Source: Acinetobacter indicus CIP 110367
GTDB lineage: Bacteria; Pseudomonadota; Gammaproteobacteria; Pseudomonadales; Moraxellaceae
Direction of reading: 5' to 3'
DNA length: 64,000 bases
NCBI RefSeq assembly: GCF_000488255.1
Contig: NZ_KI530745.1
Coordinates: 496,001 to 560,000, forward strand
In this document: positions 20,068-28,471 of the stretch, piece after piece
Layout: each line of letters starts with the position of its first letter
Position numbering within the stretch: the first letter of the stretch is position 1
The notes under the pieces: generated by a model
Database searches by the model: none
What the model saw: only the letters and a program-made list of their open reading frames with translations
What the model was told of the DNA's origin: nothing
Made by a program: the position numbers and the translations under genes

Positions 20068-20679
20068 ATGAAGCTTTATTATTCACCGGGTGCATGTTCT
20101 TTAGCGGCCCATATTATTTTAAATGAAATTAATGTAGATTTTGATTTAGAACGTGTCGACCTGAAAACCCATAAAACCGAAAAAGGTCATGATTATTACG
20201 AAATTAATCCAAAAGGCTATGTTCCGGCGCTTGAGATTAATCCAGGTCTGATTCTGACCGAAAACGTGGCAATTTTACCGTTTCTGGCCCAGCACGATCC
20301 AAAACAAGATTTAATTCCGCCATCAGGCATGGGCCGTGCCAAAGTGCTGGAATGGTTAGGTTATCTCAACTCGGAACTGCATGATGCCTACGCGGTATTC
20401 TTTGGTGGCCAGTTAACCGATGATGAAAAAAATAAAGCCTATGCTGAAATTGACCGTCTGTTAAGTTATATTGATAAAACTATTGGTGAATCAGACAATG
20501 AGTATCTGGTCGATGATAACTTTGGCCCGGCCGATGCCTATTTATTCGTACTGACCAACTGGTCGAACCATATTCATCATGATTTAACCCCATATACCCA
20601 TATTATTGCGCTACGCAATAAAGTGGCCGAGCGTCAATCGGTGCAGATTGCCATGCGTGATGAAGGCTTGATTCCTTGA
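20068..20679 (+). CDS. Glutathione S-transferase
   Basis: A 203-residue GST with an N-terminal thioredoxin-like domain starting MKLYYSPGACSLAAHI and a helical C-terminal domain. The YYSPGACS start with an active-site serine or cysteine (Cys10) is typical of beta-class bacterial GSTs, and the cis-proline region reads GYVPALEI. AAGGA precedes the ATG at 20068 at good spacing. It likely conjugates or reduces electrophiles with glutathione. It is followed by a strong terminator. Confidence 0.88.
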   Translation: MKLYYSPGACSLAAHIILNEINVDFDLERVDLKTHKTEKGHDYYEINPKGYVPALEINPGLILTENVAILPFLAQHDPKQDLIPPSGMGRAKVLEWLGYLNSELHDAYAVFFGGQLTDDEKNKAYAEIDRLLSYIDKTIGESDNEYLVDDNFGPADAYLFVLTNWSNHIHHDLTPYTHIIALRNKVAERQSVQIAMRDEGLIP

Positions 20680-20699
20680 TTCAGGTCTAAAAACCGCAA

Positions 20700-20730
20700 T
20701 AAAAAAGGACTCAAGCAGAGTCCTTTTTTC
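20700..20730. terminator. Terminator between the GST gene and thiG
   Basis: AAAAAAGGACTC-AAGCA-GAGTCCTTTTTT is a clean stem with flanking A and T tracts, serving both convergent genes. Confidence 0.88.
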
Positions 20731-20797
20731 ATGTTTAGCTTTTAATCAAGTAAAACCTGAAGGAGTAACTTATCTCTCAGCGCAGATAATGTCCGGA

Positions 20798-21583
20798 TTA
20801 TTTAAAGAAATAACCGGTTTCTGGCGAGCTGGCATTGGCCATACGTTTACGCGGCATCCGGCCTGCCAGATAAGCTTCACGGCCCGCTTCCACTGCTTTG
20901 CGCATTGCCGAAGCCATCAGGACCGGATTTTGCGCTGCTGCAATTGCAGTATTCATTAACACACCATCACAGCCCAGTTCCATGGCAATTGCTGCATCGC
21001 TGGCAGTGCCGACACCCGCATCGACCAGTACCGGTACTTTGGCATTTTCTTTAATAATAGAAATGGTATGCGGGTTTAAAATCCCCAGCCCTGAACCAAT
21101 TAAGCTGCCTAAAGGCATAATTGCCACACAGCCCATGCTTTCCAGTTCTTGTGCCACAATCGGATCATCCGAGGTGTAGACCATAATCTCGAAACCATCA
21201 TCAATAAGCGTACGCGCTGCCTTTAAGGTTTCGGTGATGTTTGGATACAGGGTTTTTTCATCGCCCAGTACTTCCAGTTTTACCAGATTATGACCATCGA
21301 GCAGTTCACGTGCCAGCATACAGGTACGCACTGCACTGTTGGCATCAAAACAGCCGGCTGTATTTGGCAAAATGGTATATTTTTCTGGTGGAATCACAGA
21401 TAGCAAATTTGGCTGATCGGGATGCTGACCAATATTCACGCGACGAATAGCAACGGTTACAATTTCCGCACCACTGGCCTGAATGGCCAGATCTGTTTCC
21501 TGTAGATCTTTATATTTTCCCGTGCCCACCAGCAAGCGCGAGTTAAAAGTGCGTGAACCGATTTTAAGTTGAGTGTCTTCCAT
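20798..21583 (-). CDS. thiG: Thiazole synthase
   Basis: The 261-residue TIM-barrel enzyme makes the thiazole phosphate of thiamine from deoxyxylulose phosphate, dehydroglycine and ThiS thiocarboxylate. The N-terminal [13 protein letters not shown] and the [16 protein letters not shown] segment, which carries the Schiff-base lysine, identify it. The phosphate-binding region is [22 protein letters not shown]. It follows thiS by 12 bases. No TPP riboswitch was found upstream of this short unit. Confidence 0.96.
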   Translation of the reverse strand: MEDTQLKIGSRTFNSRLLVGTGKYKDLQETDLAIQASGAEIVTVAIRRVNIGQHPDQPNLLSVIPPEKYTILPNTAGCFDANSAVRTCMLARELLDGHNLVKLEVLGDEKTLYPNITETLKAARTLIDDGFEIMVYTSDDPIVAQELESMGCVAIMPLGSLIGSGLGILNPHTISIIKENAKVPVLVDAGVGTASDAAIAMELGCDGVLMNTAIAAAQNPVLMASAMRKAVEAGREAYLAGRMPRKRMANASSPETGYFFK

Positions 21584-21595
21584 ACGTGCTCCGTC

Positions 21596-21793
21596 TTAGC
21601 CGCCGCCAACGGCATGAATAATTTCAATGCGGTCTTGATCATGAATAGGGGTGCTTTCCAGTCGGCTTTTCGGCACAATCATCTCGTTTTGTTCTACCGC
21701 AAAACGTTTGCCTTCCAACGCCAGTTGTTGCACCAGTTCTAGTAAATTATGGCACTGTGTCTGTTGTAATTCGCCGTTTAAATAAATGTGCAT
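21596..21793 (-). CDS. thiS: Sulfur carrier protein ThiS
   Basis: The 65-residue ubiquitin-like protein ends in Gly-Gly(-Gly), where the C-terminal thiocarboxylate is formed, and opens with MHIYLNGE, a typical beta-grasp start. It donates sulfur to ThiG. It lies 12 bases upstream of thiG in the same operon. The terminal triplet GGG instead of a plain GG is common enough not to be a concern. Confidence 0.92.
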   Translation of the reverse strand: MHIYLNGELQQTQCHNLLELVQQLALEGKRFAVEQNEMIVPKSRLESTPIHDQDRIEIIHAVGGG

Positions 21794-21825
21794 ACCTGCA
21801 GTTTCCTAGCTGTTCCGTTCCCGAA

Positions 21826-22191
21826 TTATCGGGCATATTTCATGGCATTCCAGGCCAGTACCAGCCAGCCGGCAATCATTAGCGCACCGCCAATTGGGGT
21901 AATGACCCCCAGACCGCGCGGCAAACCTAGCGCCATCACATACAATGAGCCACAGAAAAACACAATCCCGACCTGAATCAGCAGGAAGCTGGCTTTAATG
22001 GGAAATTGAGTCATGACTTTGGCCAGAATCGCCAGTGCCAATAATCCGAGGGCATGATAGAAAAAATAATCAGTCGCTGTTTGCCACCACGCCAGTTGAG
22101 CTTCTGTTGCGCGTGCTTTTAAGCCATGTGCCCCAAATGCACCTAACATCACCGCAAGTGCTAAATTAAGGGCAGAAATTGCAATCCACAT
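21826..22191 (-). CDS. DUF423 membrane protein
   Basis: The 121-residue protein has four hydrophobic segments and the DUF423 pattern, with GAFGAHGLKARAT near the N-terminus, a typical tail TPIGGALMIAGWLVLAWNA, and no charged catalytic residues. An upstream in-frame extension to 22335 would add 48 lysine-rich residues with no family counterpart, so I chose the ATG at 22191. The function of DUF423 is unknown. It lies 32 bases upstream of thiS, so co-transcription is possible but it may be coincidental. Confidence 0.85.
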   Translation of the reverse strand: MWIAISALNLALAVMLGAFGAHGLKARATEAQLAWWQTATDYFFYHALGLLALAILAKVMTQFPIKASFLLIQVGIVFFCGSLYVMALGLPRGLGVITPIGGALMIAGWLVLAWNAMKYAR

Positions 22192-22361
22192 AGCAAGAAT
22201 GACCTGAGTAAATTTGCGCTCAACCTTAACATTTTTCCGGGCAACGAGAAAGTGAAAAACTTTCACCCTGAAATGTGGTATTGAATCCAGCTTTTTGATT
22301 TTAGGGGGGAAGAAAATGGATTTCTTTAAGATCATCGCCCGGTTTCAGCAAGCACAGACAG

Positions 22362-22388
22362 CAAAAAAGGGCAGATCGCCCTTTTTTA
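22362..22388 (-). terminator. Rho-independent terminator of rpoH
   Basis: AAAAAAGGGC-AGATC-GCCCTTTTTT has T residues on the minus strand after the stem. It lies 25 bases past the rpoH stop codon and separates rpoH from the DUF423 gene. Confidence 0.85.
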
Positions 22389-22412
22389 ACTTTAGCACTC
22401 TGGAATCATCAC

Positions 22413-23282
22413 TTAGTTAGATGACATTGCCACTTTAATTTTTTCCATGGCATTTTTTTCAAGCTGGCGAATACGCTCCGCAGACACATTATATTCAGCA
22501 GCTAGTTCATGCAGGGTCGATTTATCATCATCTAACCAGCGACGCTGCAAGATATTACGTGAACGGTCATCCAGCTGCTCCATGGCTTTATGCAGGGCAG
22601 AGGTACTTTGTGCCTCATAATCTTCATCTTCGACCAGACGGGCCGGATCGTAACGGTTATCTTCTAAATAAAGCGCCGGCGCAATATGGGTAGTGTTTTC
22701 ACTTTCATCATCATTTTGCGCTTCGAAAGCCGCGTCATAAGCGGTCAGACGGCCTTCCATTTCCAGGACCTGTTCCGGAGTGACATTCAGGTCGTTGGCA
22801 ATCGATTTGGCTTCTTCCAGCGTCAGTTTTTTGCTGGATTTTTTCAGGCTGCGTAAATTAAAGAACAGTTTACGCTGTGCCTTGGTGGTGGCAATTTTAA
22901 CAATACGCCAGTTACGGATCACGTATTCGTGAATCTCGGCTTTAATCCAGTGCACGGCAAATGACACCAGACGCACGCCCATATTCGGGTCGAAGCGTTT
23001 CACGGCCTTCATTAGACCGAGGTTGCCTTCCTGAATCAGGTCGCCTTGTGGCAAACCATAACCTGCATAACTACGCGCAATATGGACTACAAATCGCAAA
23101 TGCGACATGACCAGCATTTTCGCTGCATCTAAATCTTGATCGTAATAATAACGTTCAGCTAACTCTTTTTCTTGTTCAGCCGTTAAAATAGGAATTTGAT
23201 TGACGGTACTAATATAAGCACCGAGATTTACGCCTGGCGCAGATAATGACAGGGGCATCAACTGATTGCGGCTGTCACTCAT
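22413..23282 (-). CDS. rpoH: RNA polymerase sigma-32 (heat-shock sigma factor)
   Basis: The 289-residue sigma-70-family protein has regions 2.1-2.4 (around residues 55-125) and region 4 at the C-terminus ending with the [25 protein letters not shown]. The [13 protein letters not shown] segment near residue 136 is the RpoH box, specific to sigma-32 proteins, which controls stability and polymerase contact. It directs transcription of chaperone and protease genes on heat shock. Post-transcriptional control by mRNA structure is known for the family; I did not resolve such a structure here. Confidence 0.96.
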   Translation of the reverse strand: MSDSRNQLMPLSLSAPGVNLGAYISTVNQIPILTAEQEKELAERYYYDQDLDAAKMLVMSHLRFVVHIARSYAGYGLPQGDLIQEGNLGLMKAVKRFDPNMGVRLVSFAVHWIKAEIHEYVIRNWRIVKIATTKAQRKLFFNLRSLKKSSKKLTLEEAKSIANDLNVTPEQVLEMEGRLTAYDAAFEAQNDDESENTTHIAPALYLEDNRYDPARLVEDEDYEAQSTSALHKAMEQLDDRSRNILQRRWLDDDKSTLHELAAEYNVSAERIRQLEKNAMEKIKVAMSSN

Positions 23283-23418
23283 GAGTTCTCCTTATAGGAT
23301 CGGTGGGTCGTATTACCTGTAAATTTCATCTTAATACCAATATCCTTGCAAATTAAGGAAAAAAGGTAGAGAAATGTAAAGTTTTATGCCAATGCATGCT
23401 GTTTACTTTAATTGAAAA

Positions 23419-23655
23419 TTATTTAATTTCAATAAAGTAATGAAACTCGTTGGCAGAAATTTGTGTCAATTCACAGCCGTACTGGTGAATCTGACAATAG
23501 CGGCTGACATCTTGCTGACTATGCGGGTCAGAGGACTTGAGCAGAAAGTGTCCGGCGCCGGTTTTTTTTAAAGCGCGTTTTAGCATCAGTAAGGGCATGG
23601 GGCAGGGTTGTCCCATCGCATCAATGATGATCATTTCATCGACAGAGTTGTCCAT
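23419..23655 (-). CDS. TusA-family sulfurtransferase
   Basis: The 78-residue protein has the SirA/TusA signature IIIDAMGQPCPMPLLMLKRAL, with the conserved CPxP motif carrying the persulfide cysteine. It is likely involved in sulfur relay, for example tRNA thiolation, or in another small sulfur transfer. I selected the ATG at 23655; an upstream TTG at 23691 has no supporting site. The C-terminal region is shorter and more variable than E. coli TusA, so a TusA paralogue is possible. Confidence 0.85.
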   Translation of the reverse strand: MDNSVDEMIIIDAMGQPCPMPLLMLKRALKKTGAGHFLLKSSDPHSQQDVSRYCQIHQYGCELTQISANEFHYFIEIK

Positions 23656-24040
23656 AATCTGCTTCAATCGGGTCTTTAAAAAAGGACTCAAAATATTAGC
23701 AAATTTGGTGCCAAATCTAAAGTTTATTTGCGGTTTTTATCAAAATATAACATTGAAAAATCTTGAATTAACTTTGTCAAAAAAAGCATGAATTCTGAAT
23801 AAGATAAATCAAAAAAAATCTATTATTTGTCATAAACCCGTGTTAAGCTCGATGCGTATTTAGGATTTGAGATAGGCAGTTGTTGTTTGTCGCCCTATTA
23901 CAAATTGGATGTAACCGGGATTTTGTTAATAGTTATACAGAATGATTACAAGCTTAGAAATAAAAATATTTTTAAACTTTGTTTACTCTGCTGTTTGCAA
24001 CACCGGGTGGTCCTTCTTTTTAATCAATGAGGATTAACTT
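23656..24040 (+). promoter_or_regulatory. Long intergenic leader of the cold-shock gene
   Basis: About 385 bases separate the TusA start from the cold-shock ATG. The proximal part is AT-rich. A TTGTCA element occurs at 23828-23833, and a hairpin-capable segment with ATAGG and CCTAT arms lies near 23872-23898. The final bases contain GAGGA before the ATG. Long structured 5' leaders are usual for cspA-type mRNAs. Transcription start is not resolved and the role is inferred. Confidence 0.5.
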
Positions 24041-24253
24041 ATGACAGCTCGTGAACAAGGCGTAGTTAAATGGTTCAACGACACTAAAGGTTTTGGCTTT
24101 ATTCAACGTAACGGCGGCGACGATGTATTCGTTCACTTCCGTGCGATTCAAGGCGAAGGCCACCGTTCACTTCGTGACGGTCAACGTGTTGAGTTCAGCG
24201 TAGTTAAAGGTCAAAAAGGCTTCCAAGCGGAAGAAGTACAACCTTTAGACTAA
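24041..24253 (+). CDS. Cold-shock protein, CspA family
   Basis: A 70-residue OB-fold RNA chaperone. The RNP1 motif KGFGFIQ and RNP2 motif VFVHFRAI are intact. It binds single-stranded RNA and DNA and eases translation in the cold or in stress. A strong GAGGA sits before the ATG and a stem-loop terminator follows. Codon use is very even and optimal compared with the neighbours, as expected for a highly expressed gene. Which csp paralogue it is cannot be told from one copy. Confidence 0.95.
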   Translation: MTAREQGVVKWFNDTKGFGFIQRNGGDDVFVHFRAIQGEGHRSLRDGQRVEFSVVKGQKGFQAEEVQPLD

Positions 24254-24269
24254 TCGTTGGATTAATCTG

Positions 24270-24299
24270 AAAAACGCTCCATCTATTGGGGCGTTTTTT
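24270..24299 (+). terminator. Terminator of the cold-shock gene
   Basis: AAAACGCTCC and GGGGCGTTTT form a stem with one G-T pair and a seven-base loop, followed by Ts. Confidence 0.8.
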
Positions 24300-24348
24300 G
24301 TTTATAATATGATACGTTTTTGTGATTAATAAGTTAGAGCACATTTTT

Positions 24349-25500
24349 ATGTCATCTGGTTTTGAAACCTTAAATTTACATCCGAAACTGAGACAAGCTA
24401 TTGCGGCCTTAGGTTTTAAGGAAATGACGCCCATTCAGCAAAAGGTTTTAAAATTTACTTTGGCTGGACATGATGCCATTGGTCGCGCCCAGACCGGTAC
24501 CGGCAAAACCGCTGCCTTCCTCATTAGCGTAATCAATGACTTATTGAATAATCCGGTGAAAGAGCAGCGTTTCCGTGGTGAGCCGCGTGCCCTGATTCTG
24601 GCACCGACCCGTGAACTGGCCTTACAGATTGAAAGCGATGCCAAAGAGCTGGTGAAGTTTACCGACCTGCATGTAGTGACCTTGTTGGGCGGTGTCGATT
24701 TTGACAAGCAAAAAGCGCAGCTGGATAAAAACTTTGTCGACATTATGGTCGCGACCCCGGGTCGTCTGATTGACTTTGTCGAGCAAAAAGAAGTCTGGCT
24801 GGATCAGCTGGAATTTCTGGTGATTGATGAAGCCGACCGTTTACTGGATATGGGCTTTATTCCATCGGTAAAACGGATTGTGCGTTTTTCACCGCGTAAA
24901 GAGCAGCGCCAGACTTTAATGTTCTCAGCCACTTTTAGCTACGATGTGCTGAATCTGGCCCAGCAATGGTTATTTGAACCGGTGACTGTCGAAATTGAAC
25001 CGGAAAAGAAAACCAATGCCGATGTCGAACAGCGCGTATATATGGTGTCGAATTCAGACAAATATAAACTGTTGCAAGATATTCTGCGCGATGAGCCAAT
25101 TGAAAAAGTCATGATTTTTGCTAATCGCCGCGATCAGGTGCGCCGTCTGTATGACCATCTGAAACGTGATGGCTATAAAGTGGTGATGTTATCCGGTGAA
25201 ATTGCCCAGGACAAACGCCTGAAAATGCTGGACCAGTTTAAAAATGGCAAACACAACATCATGATTGCCACCGATGTCGCCGGACGCGGCATTCACGTCG
25301 ATGGCGTGTCACATGTAGTGAACTTTACCTTGCCAGAACAGTCAGATGATTATGTACACCGTATTGGCCGTACTGGTCGTGCTGGTACGCGTGGGGTCAG
25401 TATCAGTTTCCTAGCCGAAGATGATGCTTTCTATTTGCCAGAAATTGAAAAAGCCATCGGGCAAAAATTGCCATTAACCCGTTTAGACGGTTATTGCTAG
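24349..25500 (+). CDS. DEAD-box RNA helicase (RhlB-like)
   Basis: The 383-residue product is a DEAD-box helicase with all core motifs: Q motif (MTPIQQ), AQTGTGKT, PTRELA, DEAD with the following RLLDMGF, SAT, and the C-terminal HRIGRTGRAG. It has no long basic tail and resembles RhlB-type helicases that work with RNase E in mRNA decay. The ATG at 24349 was chosen over an upstream GTG at 24322. It lies just after a cold-shock gene, from which a terminator separates it. Confidence 0.9.
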   Translation: MSSGFETLNLHPKLRQAIAALGFKEMTPIQQKVLKFTLAGHDAIGRAQTGTGKTAAFLISVINDLLNNPVKEQRFRGEPRALILAPTRELALQIESDAKELVKFTDLHVVTLLGGVDFDKQKAQLDKNFVDIMVATPGRLIDFVEQKEVWLDQLEFLVIDEADRLLDMGFIPSVKRIVRFSPRKEQRQTLMFSATFSYDVLNLAQQWLFEPVTVEIEPEKKTNADVEQRVYMVSNSDKYKLLQDILRDEPIEKVMIFANRRDQVRRLYDHLKRDGYKVVMLSGEIAQDKRLKMLDQFKNGKHNIMIATDVAGRGIHVDGVSHVVNFTLPEQSDDYVHRIGRTGRAGTRGVSISFLAEDDAFYLPEIEKAIGQKLPLTRLDGYC

Positions 25501-25549
25501 GTTTTGATTTGCTGGGTGGGTGCTGAGGCAGCTACCCGCATCAAAATGA

Positions 25550-25587
25550 AAAAAATGGATCAGCTCCAAAGGATCTGATCCATTTTT
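25550..25587. terminator. Bidirectional terminator between the helicase and lipoprotein genes
   Basis: AAAAAATGGATCAG and CTGATCCATTTTTT form a 14 bp stem with an 11-base loop, between convergent genes. Confidence 0.88.
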
Positions 25588-25613
25588 TATTGCATCTTTT
25601 GATTACGTTTAGA

Positions 25614-25994
25614 TTAGTTGGCCTGACAGCGGAAGGTGAGTACGGTCTGATAATCATCATCCTGCGCCAGCTGGGCATTACGACCCGAGATGGTGCCGAG
25701 TACAGTCGCGGCAGCCTGAATCATCTGTCCGGTCTGTTCATCGACCACACCTTTTAAAGCGCCGTTATAAGTGGTCTGTTCATCGACCACCACCGGTGTA
25801 GCGCGGCTACCACAGGTTTTGTTGGCCGCACTAATTGCGTTGTTTTTGGAGATGATATTGCTTTTCCCTAAACCGGTGACTTCGTACTGATTATTTTCTT
25901 TCTGAATTGCCAGCGAAGAGGTCGGGTTTGAAGCACAGGCGGTCAAAAATAGCGCAGCGGTGGCTGCAGCACTTAAACCAATCAGCTTGTTCAT
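25614..25994 (-). CDS. Putative lipoprotein of unknown function
   Basis: The 126-residue product has a lipoprotein signal with lipobox LTAC (MNKLIGLSAAATAALFLTAC), so Cys20 would be acylated. The mature part is soluble and carries two further cysteines (KTCGSR and FRCQAN) that could form a disulfide. I placed the start at the ATG 25994; an upstream frame to 26030 would add residues ahead of the signal peptide. No family was recognised. It is monocistronic. Confidence 0.75.
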   Translation of the reverse strand: MNKLIGLSAAATAALFLTACASNPTSSLAIQKENNQYEVTGLGKSNIISKNNAISAANKTCGSRATPVVVDEQTTYNGALKGVVDEQTGQMIQAAATVLGTISGRNAQLAQDDDYQTVLTFRCQAN

Positions 25995-26218
25995 GTGTGG
26001 TCCCCATATTTTATTTGTTGAATCAGTCATCTATCTAAACATATCTGCACTTTTAGAGTTTGTAGAAGCTGTAAAGAAATGCAGTTTTATATAGTGGCTC
26101 TGTGACAGACAAGCCGGCCATTAAAACTCAGGATTTATACAAATAACCCAACGCAAATAGAGTAAATTCTGTGGTTTATGCTAATCTTGAGGCAGATTTT
26201 ATAGATAGATATAAGCCA

Positions 26219-26794
26219 ATGACGGATACAATGGAAGCTACGGTTCATCAGAATATTCATCAACGTCAGTCGATTGGGCATCTGGTCGAGCCGGCACCGA
26301 ATGCAGCGCAGCTGGAGCGTGCCTTTCAGGCAGCCTTGACCGCGCCTGATCATCATCGTTTAAAACCGACCCGTTTTGTGGTGATTCCGGCAGAGCGCCG
26401 CGAAGCTTTTGGCGAGTTGCTGGTACAGGCTCTGGCCGATTTAGGCCAGACCGATGCGGTGCAGCTGGAACGTGTGAAACAGCATCCTTTCCGGGCGCCA
26501 TTACTGGTGCTGGCACTGACCAAATTCCAGCCGCATCCTAAAGTTCCGGATTTTGAGCAGACCTTAAGTACCGGGGCGGCGGTACAGAATTTCCTGCTGT
26601 CTTTACAGGCACAAGGCTTTGCCAGCATGTGGCGCAGTGGTGCTGTAGTGGAATCAAAATTATTGAAAAAAGCTTTGAAATTAAATGAAGATGATTTAAT
26701 TTCAGGCATCATCTATATTGGAACTGCCGCAAAAGCGATTGCGCCGCGTGCGGACATTCAGACTGACGCCTATGTCAGTTACTGGACTGAATAA
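26219..26794 (+). CDS. Nitroreductase-family protein
   Basis: The 191-residue product has the FMN-binding pattern of small nitroreductases: a HQRQSIGHL start equivalent to the RRS motif, the PDHHRLKPTRFVVI segment, and FLLSLQAQGFASMWRSG near the C-terminal half. The size is that of YdjA-type enzymes. It probably reduces a nitro group or quinone with NAD(P)H. An alternative ATG at 26231 exists, neither with a clear ribosome-binding site. It lies 30 bases upstream of gpsA. Confidence 0.85.
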   Translation: MTDTMEATVHQNIHQRQSIGHLVEPAPNAAQLERAFQAALTAPDHHRLKPTRFVVIPAERREAFGELLVQALADLGQTDAVQLERVKQHPFRAPLLVLALTKFQPHPKVPDFEQTLSTGAAVQNFLLSLQAQGFASMWRSGAVVESKLLKKALKLNEDDLISGIIYIGTAAKAIAPRADIQTDAYVSYWTE

Positions 26795-26824
26795 GCATCG
26801 CATACGGCTGAGGATATAAAAATA

Positions 26825-27898
26825 ATGTCAGAATTGAATTTTGCCAGTCTGGTAGAACCGGTCAATATTGATCAGAAAACCGCATTAAGAATTACCGTCT
26901 TGGGTGGGGGCAGTTTTGGTACCGCCATGGCCAATACCGCGGTGCGTAACGGCTGCGATACCATGATCTGGATTCGGGATGAAGCCACCGCTGAAGAAAT
27001 TAACCGCACTCATATCAATAAACGCTATTTGCCAGATTTTCCTTTAGAGCCGGGCTTAAAAGCAGTGTCGGATCTGGAACTGGCGGTGCGCGACCGCGAT
27101 ATTATTTTGGTCGCCATTCCAAGTCATTCTTTTCGTGATGTGCTGAAGCAGATTAAGCCGTTTATCACCTCGCAAGCGGTGGTGTCCCTGACCAAGGGCA
27201 TTGAGGCCAAAACCTTCTGCTTTATGAGCGATATTATTCGTGCCGAATTGCCAGAAGTGCCGTATGGCGTGCTGTCTGGCCCGAACCTGGCCAAAGAAAT
27301 TGTAGCCGGGCAGCCCGCCGGAACCGTGATTGCCAGCCAGTCAGAACTGGTGCGTTATGCGGTGCAGCAGGCACTGCACAGTGCTTTATTCCGTGTATTC
27401 GGTAGTGATGATGTACACGGGGTTGAACTTGGCGGGGCGTTAAAAAATATTTATGCCGTGGCGATGGGCATGGCTGCCGCGTATAACGTCGGTGAAAATA
27501 CCAAAAGTATGATTCTAACCCGAGCCTTAGCTGAAATGAGCCGTTTTGCGGTCAAGCTGGGCGCCAACCCGCTGACGTTCCTTGGTTTGTCAGGTGTCGG
27601 TGATTTATTTGCCACCTGTAGCAGTCCATTGAGTCGTAATTATCAGGTGGGGTATGCACTGGGCAAAGGTAAAACCCTGGAACAGGCCACACAGGAACTG
27701 GGCCAGACTGCAGAAGGGATTAATACCATTGTGCAGGTCAAAGCACGTTCTGAAGAGCTGGATGTGTATATGCCAATTACCAGCGCCTTGTATGATGTGA
27801 TTTATGAAGGACAGCCGCCGCTGACGATTGCACTGGCACTCATGAAAAATGGCCATCGTAGTGATGTAGAGTTTGTATTGCCGCATCATGAAGTATAA
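26825..27898 (+). CDS. gpsA: Glycerol-3-phosphate dehydrogenase [NAD(P)+]
   Basis: The 357-residue enzyme reduces dihydroxyacetone phosphate to sn-glycerol 3-phosphate, precursor for phospholipids. The N-terminal Rossmann motif LGGGSFGTAMANTA is at about residues 25-38. The sequence GALKNIYAVAMGMAAAYNVGENTKS contains the catalytic lysine and the substrate-binding segment, and GLSGVGDLFATCSS is the C-terminal motif. A GAGGA precedes the start. An N-terminal extension of about 20 residues precedes the fold, as in other Acinetobacter-like proteins. Confidence 0.96.
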   Translation: MSELNFASLVEPVNIDQKTALRITVLGGGSFGTAMANTAVRNGCDTMIWIRDEATAEEINRTHINKRYLPDFPLEPGLKAVSDLELAVRDRDIILVAIPSHSFRDVLKQIKPFITSQAVVSLTKGIEAKTFCFMSDIIRAELPEVPYGVLSGPNLAKEIVAGQPAGTVIASQSELVRYAVQQALHSALFRVFGSDDVHGVELGGALKNIYAVAMGMAAAYNVGENTKSMILTRALAEMSRFAVKLGANPLTFLGLSGVGDLFATCSSPLSRNYQVGYALGKGKTLEQATQELGQTAEGINTIVQVKARSEELDVYMPITSALYDVIYEGQPPLTIALALMKNGHRSDVEFVLPHHEV

Positions 27899-27908
27899 AT
27901 TGTTTAAA

Positions 27909-27940
27909 ATATGACAGTTTGATGAACCGAACTGTCATAT
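27909..27940 (+). terminator. Inverted repeat after gpsA
   Basis: ATATGACAGTT and AACTGTCATAT flank a ten-base loop, 11 bases after the gpsA stop. There is no proper T-run, so this may be an attenuator or mRNA-end structure rather than a full terminator; sixA follows 43 bases later. Confidence 0.5.
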
Positions 27941-27982
27941 TTACTGCTTATAATGCGGACAAAATGAAATAAGGAAATGTAT

Positions 27983-28438
27983 ATGCAATTGACCCTAGTG
28001 CGTCATGGTGAAGCTTCACCACCCGTGCATGGTAATGATATTAAACGTCCCCTGACCGAACGTGGGCATATCCAGGCACAGCAAACGGCAGAGTATTTAA
28101 AAGATCTGATCCGTCCGGATGTGTTTGTGGTCAGTCCGCTGTTACGTGCCCAGGAAACGCTGGCGCATATCCAGACCTATTTTAAAGATGTGCCTGTGGT
28201 GATCTGCAATACCATTAAACCGGATGATGATGCGACTCAAGCTGTTGAGTGGTTATCGCATTTGCCTTATGAATCAATTGCGGTGGTGTGTCATATGAAT
28301 GTGGTGGCCCATATTGCAGAGCAGTTAACTGGGGAATCTTTCCATCCTTATGCGCTGGCAGAAGCGCGTATTTATGAGCAGGCGGTTATTGCTGCAGGTT
28401 TATCGACACAAATAAAAAGTTTTATTCCAGACGCATAA
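27983..28438 (+). CDS. sixA: Phosphohistidine phosphatase SixA
   Basis: A 151-residue histidine phosphatase-family protein. It begins with the RHGEA motif (LTLVRHGEASPP), includes the LRAQETLAHI segment and ends with CHMNVVAHI, which carries the second catalytic histidine. In E. coli SixA acts on phosphohistidines of phosphotransfer proteins, including the nitrogen PTS. The ATG at 27983 is used because AAGGA lies seven bases upstream; the ATG at 27977 is too close. It is followed by gspL after 33 bases. Confidence 0.9.
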   Translation: MQLTLVRHGEASPPVHGNDIKRPLTERGHIQAQQTAEYLKDLIRPDVFVVSPLLRAQETLAHIQTYFKDVPVVICNTIKPDDDATQAVEWLSHLPYESIAVVCHMNVVAHIAEQLTGESFHPYALAEARIYEQAVIAAGLSTQIKSFIPDA

Positions 28439-28471
28439 CAACACACTTTATTTCATGGCAGTACAATAACA

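Noticed and set aside
21794..21825. TPP riboswitch ahead of thiS
   Set aside because: The gap is only 32 bases and contains no TPP-type conserved core; nothing similar is seen upstream of the DUF423 gene either.
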